In this document: positions 31,930-42,410 of the stretch, piece after piece
How positions within the stretch are numbered: the first letter of the stretch is position 1
How the letters are laid out: each line of letters starts with the position of its first letter
Assembly (NCBI GenBank): GCA_022494885.1
Contig: JAGVSM010004527.1
Span: 124,001-188,000 of the forward strand
Length of the DNA: 64,000 nucleotides
Source of the DNA: Micrasema longulum
Lineage: Eukaryota > Arthropoda > Insecta > Trichoptera > Brachycentridae
Direction of reading: 5' to 3'
Notes under the pieces: generated by a model
Databases searched by the model: none
Told to the model about the DNA's origin: nothing
What the model saw: the letters and a program-made list of their open reading frames with translations, nothing else
Translations under genes and position numbers: made by a program

Positions 31930-31995
31930 ATACCGACTTTTTTTGACCACCGGTTTCGAGACGTGCCCGTACTATCGTCAGGATACTCACTACAC
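31930..31995 (-). ncRNA. Hammerhead-like motif, isolated
   Basis: On the minus strand: CTGACGA (31981-31975), an imperfect stem II, then GAAACCGGT (31957-31949) followed by GGTC. Both conserved cores are present, but stems I and II are poor, so this looks like a decayed relative of the motifs at 25320 and 60213. Confidence 0.35.
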
Positions 31996-32179
31996 CAACA
32001 AGCAATTACTAAAATGCACTTTCACCTTAACTGTCTCCACGTAGTATAGGTACACAGTATTTACGAAAATAAAAAAAATATCGAGATTTGTCTATTTTTT
32101 CTATTTCCAAAGATGAAAAATTGAGATATGTTACATAACAAACATGACGTGAGATACCATTTTTAGAAATGGAGTAATG

Positions 32180-32395
32180 GTTGGCTATTTATGATATGTC
32201 AAACAATCTTGTTTTCTCGACTTTTTAAATGGAAAAATATGATACGTATACGTATTTTGTTTCGTCAACAATTACTCTGTTTATGAAGACGGTATGTCAT
32301 GTTTGTTAAAATATGGCTAAATATGATATGTCAATCATATCTTGTTTAGGCATCTTTGTTTTCGATGTCGAAATATGATATGTCAGGTAAGTCTG
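32180..32395 (+). repeat. Degenerate repeats of TATGATATGTCA
   Basis: TATGATATGTCA or a one-base variant occurs near 32187, 32318 and 32372, with ATCTTGTTT nearby after the first two. The period is irregular and no longer unit is conserved. Confidence 0.4.
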
Positions 32396-32480
32396 GAAAA
32401 TAATTGAGAATTTTGAGTAAACATGTTATGTTGAAAAAAAAATCTGTATAAAGAAATGTTTTATGTATTTACTGAGACTA

Positions 32481-33030
32481 GAATCCATGCGCTTCGTAGC
32501 TATATGACTTTTGGTGATATCAACTAATCTAAATTTAAATTACGTAAATTTAATTGACATAAAACTATTTCTAACTTAAACTTTAACTGTAAACAGGGTC
32601 TAGATTTTCAACGGCCTATGCGCTCTGTAGCTGCAGGACATGTAATCTAGATTCTATTTGTAAACTTTAATTTATTAACAATGTTTTTAGTATATCCAAA
32701 AACTTGTACACAGGGTCCTCCCTAGGGAGTTATTTTAATCTTAATTTGTTGCAACACAGAGGAACTAGACTAGCCTAGACATTCATTTCTTGTTAATTAA
32801 AAACTCTTTTTAGTCGTTTTTATTGCACAGTAAATGAAGGCTAGATTTCTGAATGTCAGTGCTCTCTGTAGCTGCAAGACGTGTTGTAATGTAGCTCCTA
32901 TAAAATTACAAAAAAATAATTATTGGAAATGATGAACTAGGATCTCAACTGCCTATGCGCTCTGTAGCTGCAAGACGTGTTGGGATGTTTATTGTACAGT
33001 GCCCTTGAGGTGATTTTTTACAAAAATTAC
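32481..33030 (+). repeat. Array of a conserved ~40-bp motif, locus 1
   Basis: Four versions of GCGCTCTGTAGCTGCAAGAC, at about 32490, 32620, 32868 and 32956. They are usually preceded by CAAC(G/T)G(C/T)C.ATG and followed by GTGTTGTAATCTAG or GTGTTGGGATG. The last is followed by GTACAGTGCCCTTGAGGTGA, the LINE-type 3' hairpin also found in locus 2 (49150-49625). Function unknown. Confidence 0.7.
32675..32765 (+). mobile_element. TIR repeat family M outer arm in motif array
   Basis: AACAATGTTTTTAGTATATC, CAGGGTCCTCCCTAGGGAG and TTTGTTGCAACACAGAGGAA lie between motifs 2 and 3 of locus 1. The core is absent. Confidence 0.6.
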
Positions 33031-33610
33031 GCTTTACAAATTATTCTTAAAAATATGATTTTCAAGAGCCCATTAAACTTTTTGATTGCTCCTTCAAAAT
33101 TTATAAAAAGCGACATATCACACTTAGACATTTTTTCTCTGGTATTGTACGAATTAATATTCATACTAACTCACTACAGAGTAAAGTTACAAATGCGCGT
33201 TCGGACAAATATTCTCATTCCTCCAAGGAATAGTCCCTTCAGAGTGATCAAGTAACCAATAACCTGTGACCAGTGTGTAACTGGTTTCCTAACTAAACAG
33301 TCGCCAGCTTACATACTTTACCTAACTACGCTGATGGCTTCCTTCGGGACCCCGGCGAGTTGCTACTGAATTACTTACGGAGGCCCGGCTAAAATATGGG
33401 CCGGACTACGTGACATTATTACAAAATGTAGATTGATGGGCAATCGTGCCATTGAATAAAAACACCCTTTGGAGAAATTACCCTAATAGTAATTTTTTTT
33501 AAAAAGAAATACTTAGTTCTTATTATTTACTCAAATATTAAAATTTTCATACCATTTTCCAAAAGTCGTAAATAACCGGGAACCACAGGAACTAAAGACA
33601 TAATCTTTAA
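33031..33610. other. Spacer, nothing recognised
   Basis: A modestly GC-richer patch at 33300-33420 (GGCCCGGCTAAAATATGGGC) has no identified partner. The 92-codon frame 32977-33255 starts in the repeat array and is not supported as a gene. Confidence 0.4.
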
Positions 33611-33614
33611 TCAA

Positions 33615-33740
33615 AATTGAGGCGGACTTATCTTCACTCTTTTTTTTTTCTTAGGTTTTTTACTGGGAGTAGTAATGCAGTATTTTGGTTATTTCACACA
33701 CATAAGTATGTTTTTTATATTATCCAGAGAAAGGGAAAAA
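33615..33740 (-). mobile_element. SINE-3 upstream-unit fragment
   Basis: Begins AATTGAGGCGGACTTATCTT, the inverse of the head junction, and includes TATTTCACACACATAAGTAT. Only the upstream unit and the first bases of the head remain. Confidence 0.5.
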
Positions 33741-34340
33741 TTATAAAAGAATAACGGCTTTTAAAATGATCTTATTGATTTATTTGCAATGCAAAATAAT
33801 TAGAATGGAAAAAAAATTATAATGTTTAAAAAATCTACTTTAAAATTGAAAACGACACCGATGTTCAACAATTTTAACAAGAAATTTATTATTTAACGCA
33901 CAAACTACTGTTTAAAGCTAAAAAATATACACGGTAGTCTTGATTTCTTACCTCTCTTGATTACCTCTCACTGCAGTATTGTTAGTTTGTGATCAATCAA
34001 ATACACATGGTCAGCACAATCACCTTTTTCTAATTTCCCAGTATGACAGTGGAGGAATACAGTGTTAGTTCCAAATTGAGACCGCGGCCGCACGCTCCAG
34101 ATCCCGCCTCGGAAAGGAAGAATAACGTAGTAATACAAACAAATCAATCGACGACACGAAACCAAAATACATATAGAAAACATTAGAATAATTTGCCCTA
34201 TATAACATGCACTCAATCAACAGAAGTAAAACAATACGTATCTATAACAAATCACAGAGGAACATCAAATTATCAAGACACTACCGGTAGTCTTGATTAG
34301 GAGCATTTTATTAAGTTAAAACACCTAAACAATATATTGT
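33741..34340. other. Spacer, nothing recognised
   Basis: The 82-codon minus-strand frame 33968-34216 has several Cys but no recognisable domain. Confidence 0.4.
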
Positions 34341-34344
34341 TGAT

Positions 34345-34600
34345 TACAATTGTCCGCCTTGTGGTGCAATAATCAGCGCTATTGCCCAGCATGCAAGAGG
34401 TCTCGGGTTCAATTTCCGATATGGTTGACATAAAATAATTCTTTAAAAACGTTTTTTTACACTAGAATATATCATAATCTCTAGACTGGTACCTGAATGG
34501 TATGGCTGATCATCTTATCTTCATGAAACGGTCAGATACGGTGCAATTGGTATAAAAATTTAGTACCCTCTGCATCATTAGGTGCGGAAAAGGAATGATG
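34345..34600 (+). mobile_element. SINE-3, head and tail
   Basis: The head starts GTCCGCCTTGTGGTGCAATA, with anticodon-arm region CCAGCATGCAAGAGG and B-box-like GGGTTCAATTTCC. The tail has GGCTGATCATCTTATCTTCA, TGCATCATTAGG and GGAATGATGATAAAATAATG. No upstream unit is recognisable. Confidence 0.65.
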
Positions 34601-34639
34601 ATAAAATAATGTATACAGTCGCTTTAGCACTTGTACCAA

Positions 34640-34900
34640 GAACTAGTGTCAAGTAAACCCTTTGGTTCCTGACAGTACAAATTTATCCTGAGCCTATATT
34701 GCAATGAGAAGTTAACATTTGTTTTCAATTTTACGTACAAAATCAAATACATTTTTCTGTATGATAAATTTAATATGCAAACATGTTCAATTACAGGTAA
34801 CCGACGTGGATACCTCAATTTTTCATACAAAAATACACACTTTTGCATATAAATATGAGTTTTATTTTATACCGTCTCGATGTGTATAGATGAAGATAGT
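34640..34900 (+). repeat. Dispersed repeat Q, copy 1
   Basis: Shares with 58545-58965 the ordered blocks ATTGCAATGAGAAGTTAACA, ATGTTCAATTACAGGTAACC, GACG, then an AC-rich stretch and TTTATTTTATACCGTCTCG. Non-coding and class unknown. Confidence 0.45.
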
Positions 34901-36878
34901 GTTTGTTTTTGCACCCCTGATGTAAAATAACTCACATATCTCTTATAGAAGAATGCGTTTGAAGATATTATTTTGCAAATATGGATTGTTTCAATATTTG
35001 TATTGAAAATACTGGTCTTCAGGAGCGCACCTTGTCTTCAGTGTCAAAATAGCCAAGTATGAAGCTTTAGAATCAATCTTTATAGGAAGATTTTGATGTT
35101 GCATGTTCATTGTAGGCCTCCTCAAGCAAACAATGAACTTCAAATCAAAGTTTCCCACAAACACAGTTTGTTTGGCACAAAATTCGGACTATTCGTTGTT
35201 AAAATAAACATTTTCGCATTGCGATATGTGTTGCTATTACGACTGATTATCGTTGACAGCTGTTTAATTTATAAATCAAACACAACTTCTGACATGTATC
35301 TACATATGTTTACCACATGTGCCGCTAGTGTCATCTATGTGTGAAACTCGGAAACTCAGTTGCGCACCTAGTAAGCTCTTTAAAAAAATAAATTTTTGTG
35401 GTTTGATTATAATGCGGGATTTTCATATATTTTAGTAATGACATCGTATTAGAAAAACAACTTTTATATTCCAATTCCCTGACGATACAAATTTGTGCCA
35501 CTATTTAAAAAAAATATTAATAGGTGAAAAACAAAAAAATACTTTATCGTTTCCAAGCTATAAATAAAACAATTAAAAATAAAACATTTCAAAAATTTTG
35601 TGGTTTAGGGATTAAAGCATCAAATCAGCTTTACCAAATAATGTTTTTTTGTCCCTAAGATTTTATTTATGTACATACATGTAGTTTATTACACTTATTT
35701 GAGACATTGATTGATTTTTTTTTATTCAATGGATCAAACACATATTTGCAAATTTATAAAAAACTTAGGGATAACGATTTATTATTAACATATTTATTAT
35801 ATTATGGTGTTTTTGTACCATATCCGTTTTATTCCCTCGCGGGAACATACCCTTAAAGTTATTTATGAAAGTAGGGGTGAAAAATGTTTGAAATTGGTTT
35901 ATTTTGATTAAACACAGCTTTGCATATTAATTTGATGTTAAGAAAGTTAATTTAAAATTTAAAAAAATAAACCGGTTTCAGAATTTTTATTCGAAAGCCA
36001 ATTTTAAAATGACATTTTATCAAATCTGTACGCACAAAATGTAACAAATTGAGGAAAAAAAATCCTTAAAATATTAGTTATATAATTAATGACCTCTAAT
36101 AATTGTGGTTAGGTCATAATTTTTAAATAATCAGAATTGTTGATTGAAAATGCATGATTTTTAGTATTGAATTTAAGAAAATGTTTATGGTATATTTTAC
36201 GTTGTGTTTGGTGGAAAAATATTAATTTTTTTTATAATATTAAAAAAAAAAAAGCATAATGACATAAGTTTACATCATACTATTTATTTACAATAACTTT
36301 GTTAAATTTGATATTTTTAACACAAAGTAAACATGTATGTGTGAATAATAATATTTTTGCTACGAACTTTGGCTTTTCTAGCCTTTGGAAAGATTATAAA
36401 TAACTGAGGAATTTGGATTTAAACTTTACAAAGCTTACAAATACGCGCTAAAATAATAAAGTTGTATTTTTTTGCTCTTAAACTCATAGACCAACTCTGC
36501 AAATTATTACCGGGGTTAAGAAATACTCCAATTTTTATAGTTTTAAATAATTGTACAATAATATTTGGTATGATTGAAACTTTCATCACGATGCATTTAT
36601 GGGTTAATTATTAAAATTTAGGTAAAAAAAAAAAAACATTTTTTTATTTTATTTTTTTAGGGCTAATAAGGCCCTCTTAGTTAGACCCTGTACATTGTAA
36701 TAAAACAATAAATATCTTTCATATAATAGAATATTCTCTTAAAGTACACCGCTAACACATGTTTCAATCATTTGTCTCACTCTGTTCCATTGCAATATTG
36801 CGTATTGTATCTTTTTCAATTTATTTTTAAATGTACCTACACTTAAGATAATATTTAGTTTTTTATAAATTCCATATA
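34901..36878. other. Long AT-rich stretch, nothing recognised
   Basis: Nearly 2 kb without a repeat partner or convincing frame. An 83-codon frame at 35093-35344 has no domain I know. Homopolymer runs are common between 36230 and 36660. Confidence 0.4.
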
Positions 36879-36879
36879 C

Positions 36880-36998
36880 TGTAAAATATTCACCAGTCTG
36901 AAGATGCGTTTTAGAGGGTGAAAGCGCTAATTGGTCAAAATAAATAATAGGAAGTGTACCAAGTATTTTTTAAATTACTAACTTATATGTAAATATAA
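36880..36998 (+). repeat. Dispersed repeat H, copy 2, with hammerhead-like start
   Basis: CCAGT (36893-36897) is followed directly by the core CTGAAGA (36898-36904), then GTGAAAGCGCTAATTGGTCA, where ATTGG (36930-36934) can pair with CCAGT. The GAAAC core is changed. Relatives are 29240-29390 and the intact-looking motif at 60213-60255. Confidence 0.55.
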
Positions 36999-37001
36999 GT
37001 A

Positions 37002-37370
37002 TGTCGCGTCCCGCGACAAAAATAATTATACCTATAAGATAATCAGAACCGTTATAGTTTAAAAGTAAAATTGAATATAGAAAACAAATCAATCGCGTAA
37101 ATAAACGCTTTACCCGACAGCAGCCATTCCGCCGCGGTCACGTGATACCTCCCACCACACTAGTTTTTTGAACGTAGGGCCGTAGGACTCGCCGCTGGCG
37201 AGCCAGCCAGTTGCAATCTGGTTCGCGAGCAGTGTCCACGCCGCGCTAGGCCAGTTTTCCCTCGCAAATAACTATGGGAGTTTTGGTATAATTCCCTATG
37301 CACCATGTTGAGCTGTGCCCAAAAAAAACTTGTATTCTAATTAAACCAGCTTCCGGTAAGTCTTCAACAA
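37002..37370. promoter_or_regulatory. CpG-rich block, possible promoter/first exon or LTR
   Basis: Starts with a perfect inverted repeat TGTCGCG/CGCGACA (37002-37018). It is much richer in G+C and CpG than any neighbouring DNA between 37120 and 37260 (CCGCCGCGGTCACGTGATAC includes the E-box CACGTG). It ends near CTTCCGGTAAGTCTTC, where GTAAGT would be a strong 5' splice site (37356). There is no coding frame. A solo LTR, which often begins TGT, is an alternative. I see no matching second copy or target duplication. Confidence 0.3.
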
Positions 37371-38430
37371 CTTTCGAATACATAAATCAACTTGTTTCGC
37401 TTATGCAAATTTGTAATTTTTCATTATTGTCCACAGATCGGATACGTATGATCATTTTAAGCTAGAATCCATTATGACGGCTGTTTAGCCTTATACACCA
37501 CGTAACAACTAACAAATCTCCATTTAGTAAGTACAGTATACAGCACGGAACTGTTGTTTTTTTTTTTAACTTACTTTCTCGAGCCGTTTGTAATGAAATA
37601 CATTTTTTTGTAGTATGGAGAGTCAGGTTACCCCGGAATCTCGCCCTTGAACCTGAGTTGTCGACATTTTCTTTGATTCATCCTGCAGAGGCGTGACTCA
37701 GCAGTTTTTCTCCTCAATGGCAAATCGACACAGGACGCCATTTCTAGGATCCTTCGTAATCGCTGGTGTTCCTAGTACTTCCTTCTCAAGTAAAATAATA
37801 TAGAATGGTTCGAATCTCTCAGAGGATTATGTGAGTGCCTTGCGTGCATCTCTTCATAAAGGTTGGTGGAAATATACTTCGAAAATTAGTGACTCCTAAT
37901 ATAATACTACAGTGAACTAATGGATACGCAGGATTATTCAAATCTTTATCCTCATTACGGGGAACCGCTGCCCAAATTATTTTCGGTTCTAGGACACTTG
38001 GAAGTAATCACATTGTAGGTTAATTTCGAATCCTTTTAATAATGGGCTATTTTCAATTTTAATTCTTACTAGGAGAGATCTCTGCTCCAATTATTGTTAA
38101 TCCTGTTTACTATAATTAAGTTCCTCATAAATAATTGTTGAACATCTTGAGAAACATATATGTCCGTTGTCTGTAAAACTATATTTTACTGATTTGTAAT
38201 AAATAAACTTGAAATGAACCACTTTATTCTGTCTTTTCCCACCGTTGTTCACAACCGAGCAAGAAATTCAGTGTTTTATTAGAATTTTGCAATAATACCT
38301 AATGGAAAGTAACTAAGGACCCATGTTATCCTTCAAGGAACCTTGAGATCAAAAAGAACAAGTTCTACCTGAGACTATTAGCCGCAAGGTAAGATTTAAT
38401 ATTAAAAAAGAGGATGACAAGTAATTACAT
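37371..38430. other. Spacer of mixed composition, nothing recognised
   Basis: Less AT-rich than average up to about 37900, with no frame of note. AATAAATAAACTTG near 38202 could be a polyadenylation signal, but nothing else supports a transcript. Confidence 0.35.
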
Positions 38431-38434
38431 CATA

Positions 38435-38672
38435 ACAAGTAAATATGGCAAAAAAGAACGGTAACGTGAGACGAAGACGACCAAAAAAGACGTGGTATGA
38501 TCAGAAAAACCAAAATCTTAAATTTGGTCCTGTCGAAAGCCGGCAGATCCGAAGGGTATGTATGACAAGATGTATGAATGTGGAAAAAGCTAGGAATGGA
38601 AGCTAGACGTGTGTGGCGGTCCATTCTCTCTGCCTACCACTACGGGGAAATAGCGAGATGGTACAGTAGTTG
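38435..38672 (+). pseudogene. LINE-B 3' end
   Basis: Begins within the block encoding MAKKNGNVRRRRPKKTWYDQ, continues with RRVCMTRCMNVEKARN and a small deletion, then SILSAYHYGEIA. The terminus is CTACGGGGAAATAGCGAGAT, with a TAGTTGTAGTG tail of the (TAG)n type seen in the copy at 24132. Confidence 0.75.
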
Positions 38673-38699
38673 TAGTGTAATTTGGTTAGGTACCTATGT

Positions 38700-39045
38700 A
38701 TAAATCTTCGTAGACAAGTTATTGCTGGATCACTTCCCCATTAACTATTTTTTCGTTCCTGGGAGTTGATTTTACCGCACTGGCAACTCGAACGTAAGAC
38801 TAATTACCTTGCCTTCCTTCATAAGATGATCAAGATACACTAAATGTGATTTAACGATGTTTTGCATTATTGAACAACTAATTACTGAATAAATATTATA
38901 TGGTTATAAGTAAATTGACATAATATGTGGGTGAATAAAATACACATGTCATAAAAAAAATTCGTCTCACTGAAAAGTCTTTAGACTTAAAAAGTACCAT
39001 ATGCACCATCGGTGTTGATAAAGATTTGGTGATGATGATTTCCTG
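38700..39045 (+). mobile_element. SINE-3 tail pieces, weak
   Basis: GAACGTAAGACTAATTACCT with a following ATAAGATGATCAAGATAC, and further on TATGCACCATCGGTGTTGAT with TGATGATGAT, resemble successive parts of the SINE-3 tail. Unrelated AT-rich DNA lies between. Confidence 0.35.
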
Positions 39046-39754
39046 CCATTGTCCATGTATATTTGGTCCTAATTTATAATATTTACACTATTATTTTATA
39101 TGTGTGTACACTGTACACACAATTAACTTATATTCATAACTTATTTTATATCTGACATACTATTTTCTACTTAATAACATTTTACATTTTTTTTATTTAA
39201 ACGAATAAAAATACATTACCAGCAAAATTACAAGTCTAAAACTATATTTTTTTATGAATGAAAAAGCACGTAAAAAATATTTTTTAAATCCCCAAAATTA
39301 AAATAAAATGTTTGAATCATTCCTGGCCTGCCATTGTTCCGTCTTATCTATATTTTTTATCTTTTATTTATTCTTACGGAATTCCCCTAGCGCAAGAAAT
39401 TGGCTTTGCCTGTCATCCGAAAATAGATGATGGAAGAAAAAAATAAATGTGTATTTACTCGGGCAGAAAAATTCTTTTGTATTTAAAGATATTAAATTTT
39501 AAAATGATTCTTTATTATTTGAAAGTAAAAAGGTATCAAATGAGTGTAATAATATGAATTTATAGGGCGTTAAGTAGATTGCGTACTTTTTTTCTATTTA
39601 TTTTGTTTAAAACATTTTTTCAAATATGGGATTATTTAAAAAAAAAAATCTATTAACTATTATTTGGTTAGTAGTGTAGTTTTTTATTCAGTTTTAACGT
39701 ATTTTTTACTATTGTGCATTTGTTCTTGATTTTTTAATGTTAATAATAATAATT
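39046..39754. other. AT-rich spacer, nothing recognised
   Basis: No repeat partner or frame. Confidence 0.4.
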
Positions 39755-39835
39755 ATGGATAACTTAAATAGCGCCATTTTCGTAATATAATACCTCAAGG
39801 GCGCTTTACAAAGTTGTTGTTGTGTTGTTGTTATC
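39755..39835 (-). mobile_element. LINE 3'-terminal hairpin fragment
   Basis: AGCGCC (39770) and GGCGCT (39799) are inverted around ATTTTCGTAATATAATACCT. In sense orientation the hairpin is followed by TTAAGTTATCCATAATTATT and an (ATT)-type tail. The same end, attached to coding sequence, is at 54560-54640, so this is a severely 5'-truncated LINE-N-type insertion. Confidence 0.65.
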
Positions 39836-40094
39836 TTCTATTATATTTTTGTATGTAAGCATTTTTTATTACTATTTTGTCACTGTCTAATATGTTTTAA
39901 AATTTAATTACATATTCATAATTACAGAATAACATGCTTTTCCGAAAATTCTAAGTATCAAAGATTTTCTTATTAAACCTATTTATATCAATACAATCAA
40001 TTAAGGCTTCATTAATTGTTTTATTAAGAAATCGAACAATGAATACGTTAATTTCTATGTGAAACAAACCACATAATAGTATCCCAATTTCATC

Positions 40095-40250
40095 CCTTAT
40101 ATATATGCACCCAGTGGTGTATAGAGCACTGTATTGGTTCTCCATTTGCAGTGTGTCTCGACCATTTGGTTAACGAAGGCTTGGTTCAGATCCACTCAAG
40201 GGACTATGAAATATTACGTTGAAATTATTTTTTTTCCATGCGTATTTCAT
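40095..40250 (-). mobile_element. SINE-3 tail fragment
   Basis: CACCCAGTGGTGTATAGAGC, CACTGTATTGGTTC, then GGTTCAGATCCACTCAAGGG and ACTATGAAATATTACG. This is the SINE-3 tail in reverse complement. Confidence 0.5.
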
Positions 40251-40317
40251 GTCGATCTTCTCAGAAATCGAGCAACGGAATAAAAAAAATAAAATAAAAA
40301 TATTGGTACTTAAAATA

Positions 40318-40720
40318 TATTCATCATCATCCCTCTATCCGCTCTCAGTGGTGCATAGGTCACTGCATTAGTAAACCAAATCAGATAATTTGTTTCATGA
40401 AAATAAGGTGAACAGTTTACGGTTCACGTGCCAGTCCAAGCACAATGAAATTCTGCATTTCAAAAAACATTTGAAATCAATATTTTAAGACGACTCTTCT
40501 TGAAATTGAATCGAGAACTTCAAAAATGGTAGGTGAAAGCTTAGACCACTATGCAACAATGCATTTTTTCTCCACTCGAGTTCTTTACGAAAATATTTAT
40601 ATCTAAAAGAAGACATTAATTCAAAAACACTCAATGAATGTTCTTGTAATATTTCACACACACAACTGTATTCCTCATCTGCTTAAACACAGATACATAT
40701 GTATATATTATACTTAAAAA
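40318..40720 (-). mobile_element. SINE-3, composite copy in reverse orientation
   Basis: On the plus strand, the inverse tail comes first (TCAGTGGTGCATAGGTCACT, GCCAGTCCAAGCACAATGAA). The inverse head follows (AATTGAATCGAGAAC, ATGGTAGGTGAAAGCTTAGA), then the inverse upstream unit (TATTTCACACACACAACTGT). All three parts are present, confirming that the tRNA-like part is internal. Confidence 0.65.
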
Positions 40721-41034
40721 CTTCGTTTTGGTTTGGAAAGGCAAAGTTGTTGACTAATTGTGAAACGGTCGTCGCGCGATCGATTTTTATCAGTTACAAG
40801 AAAGAAAATCAAAAAGGTTTTTTCTCAATTGGTTTGAGTGTCATCAATATAAATATAAGGATGCTGGTTTAATAATAAATGGAATTTCTTACAACAGATC
40901 AAAGTTAGAATAGACTGCTTCTTTGGGATTCGTGACCTTCTTTGCAGTATTTTATTTAGACCTCCGAATGCGCATTGTAGTACGATGTTATGTCTTCTCA
41001 GTACTTTTTATGACATCATAACGTGAACACTCAC
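40721..41034. other. Spacer, nothing recognised
   Basis: No repeat partner or supported frame. Confidence 0.35.
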
Positions 41035-41037
41035 CCA

Positions 41038-41432
41038 AACCACTTCAAAAAAGATCAAAGCCTTTGAAATGTTGTGCTACAGGAGGATATTGAAAATTTT
41101 CTGGGTTAACAGAGTCCGAAACAATAACGAACGTTCTCCGCCGGATGAAAAAAAGATATAGAGGTACTGAAGACTATAAAGAAAATATTACTTGAGTACT
41201 TTGGGCATGTGATGAAAGGGGAAAATTAAAACATTTGACAAGTCATTTTACGAAAAAGCATGGAAGAAAGACGCAGTGTAGGTAGAAGGCGCATCTCTTG
41301 GCTAAAGAACTTGGGTGACTAGTTTCATTGCAGCATTCAGTCCTTGTTCAGGGCATCTGCCAACAAAGTGAGAATTGCTGCGATGATTTACAACTCCCAT
41401 CGGGGAGAAAAACGATTAGAAGAAGGTCTGGG
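41038..41432 (+). pseudogene. LINE-J C-terminal region, decayed
   Basis: Across several frameshifts it reads AFEMLCYRRILKIFWVNRVR, then an ESxxFGHVM-like block (TTGGGCATGTGATGAAAGGG), RRRISWLKNL and ASANKVRIAAMIYNSHRGE. Terminal order (xFExxCYRRxLKIxWxxRV, GRRRISWLKNLRxW, FRAAxxKVRIAxMI) is the C-terminal signature of a LINE common in insects. RT core not present. Confidence 0.75.
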
Positions 41433-42299
41433 TGTTCATAGTTTCCTTCTTTATTCTGAATTCCTACCTGCTGACAAGCCCCTAACGTGGAGGCTTAGTG
41501 GGTTATTCCTTAAAATAAATGTTTATTTAACAGCTTAATTTTATCATTAATACAATATGGATCAGCATACATGCGAGCGAACTATGTACCAATGCAGATT
41601 GCTCTGCACTCGTATGTACTCCTTATGTGCGCGATGCATTTTAAAAGTCACAAAATGGTTCAACACAGACTATGGGTATCTGTGGCAGTACACAGCTTGG
41701 CATTATCCCTCCCAGACACGGTGAAGCTCTTCAAATAAATTCAATATCAGCTTCGGTAAATAATGAGAGCATTCATTTGTTACTATTTTTCGCGTTTTCT
41801 GCGCTCTAAAATTACTCAAGGTTTATTTTGTGACGGGCGTGCTACAGAACACCGAAATACGTTGGTTAAATTTCATTACTGCGTAACAAAGGCTACTTGG
41901 CACCTCTTTTGAAATTCGAATACGTCACATTTATCTGTGAAACAATTGAGAAACATTTTGGTTTAGTACAGTATGGAGTAAAGGAGTCTTTTGTTCAGAT
42001 CCACACCTTAATGGGAATCCATTGTACGCGTGTACTCGGTTATTCGCCAGATACACTTGCGCTCAAAAAAACATGAACACTTTTACTTTTTAACCACGCT
42101 TACCCTCTAACTCAAGAATGTATGATCACGCAATTACTGCAATTTGTAACAATTATTTGTCTTTTAGAAACAGCACAATGTTTTATTTTTACATTATATT
42201 ATAGTTTATTAATTTAGATATAAAGTGTGTTGTCCAGGTGTTTATTACAATTAATGTTTAAGTAATAATATATAAAAAATAAAATAAAAAGGAATCAAT
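41433..42299. other. Spacer, nothing recognised
   Basis: No convincing repeat or frame, although a short stretch near 41960-42020 faintly resembles a SINE-3 tail. Confidence 0.35.
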
Positions 42300-42410
42300 T
42301 CATTGGTTACGTAAACCTTGACAAAGAAGCTTGTTTGCTTTGAAACCGGTCGGTGAAAAATAAAAATTAGTTGTTAAAAACAAAGTTGTTTTATTTATTT
42401 TATTAATAAT
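42300..42410 (+). repeat. Hammerhead-like repeat, isolated
   Basis: AAACC, then a core-like TTGACAA, then an AAGC/GCTT hairpin, then TGAAACCGGTC (42341-42351) and GGT, which can pair with ACC. The first core is altered at two positions. TTGTTTTATTTATTTTATTA follows, as in other members with T/A-rich tails. Confidence 0.4.

Noticed and set aside
35093..35344. An 83-codon plus-strand ORF
   Set aside because: No domain recognised. It resembles chance open sequence with a hydrophobic middle.
36993..37370. A solo LTR beginning TGTCGCG
   Set aside because: I found neither a matching end with a short target duplication nor a second copy in the window. It is kept only as an alternative for the CpG-rich block.
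38190..38215. Polyadenylation site of a host gene
   Set aside because: AATAAATAAA is common by chance in such AT-rich DNA, and no coding exon lies upstream.
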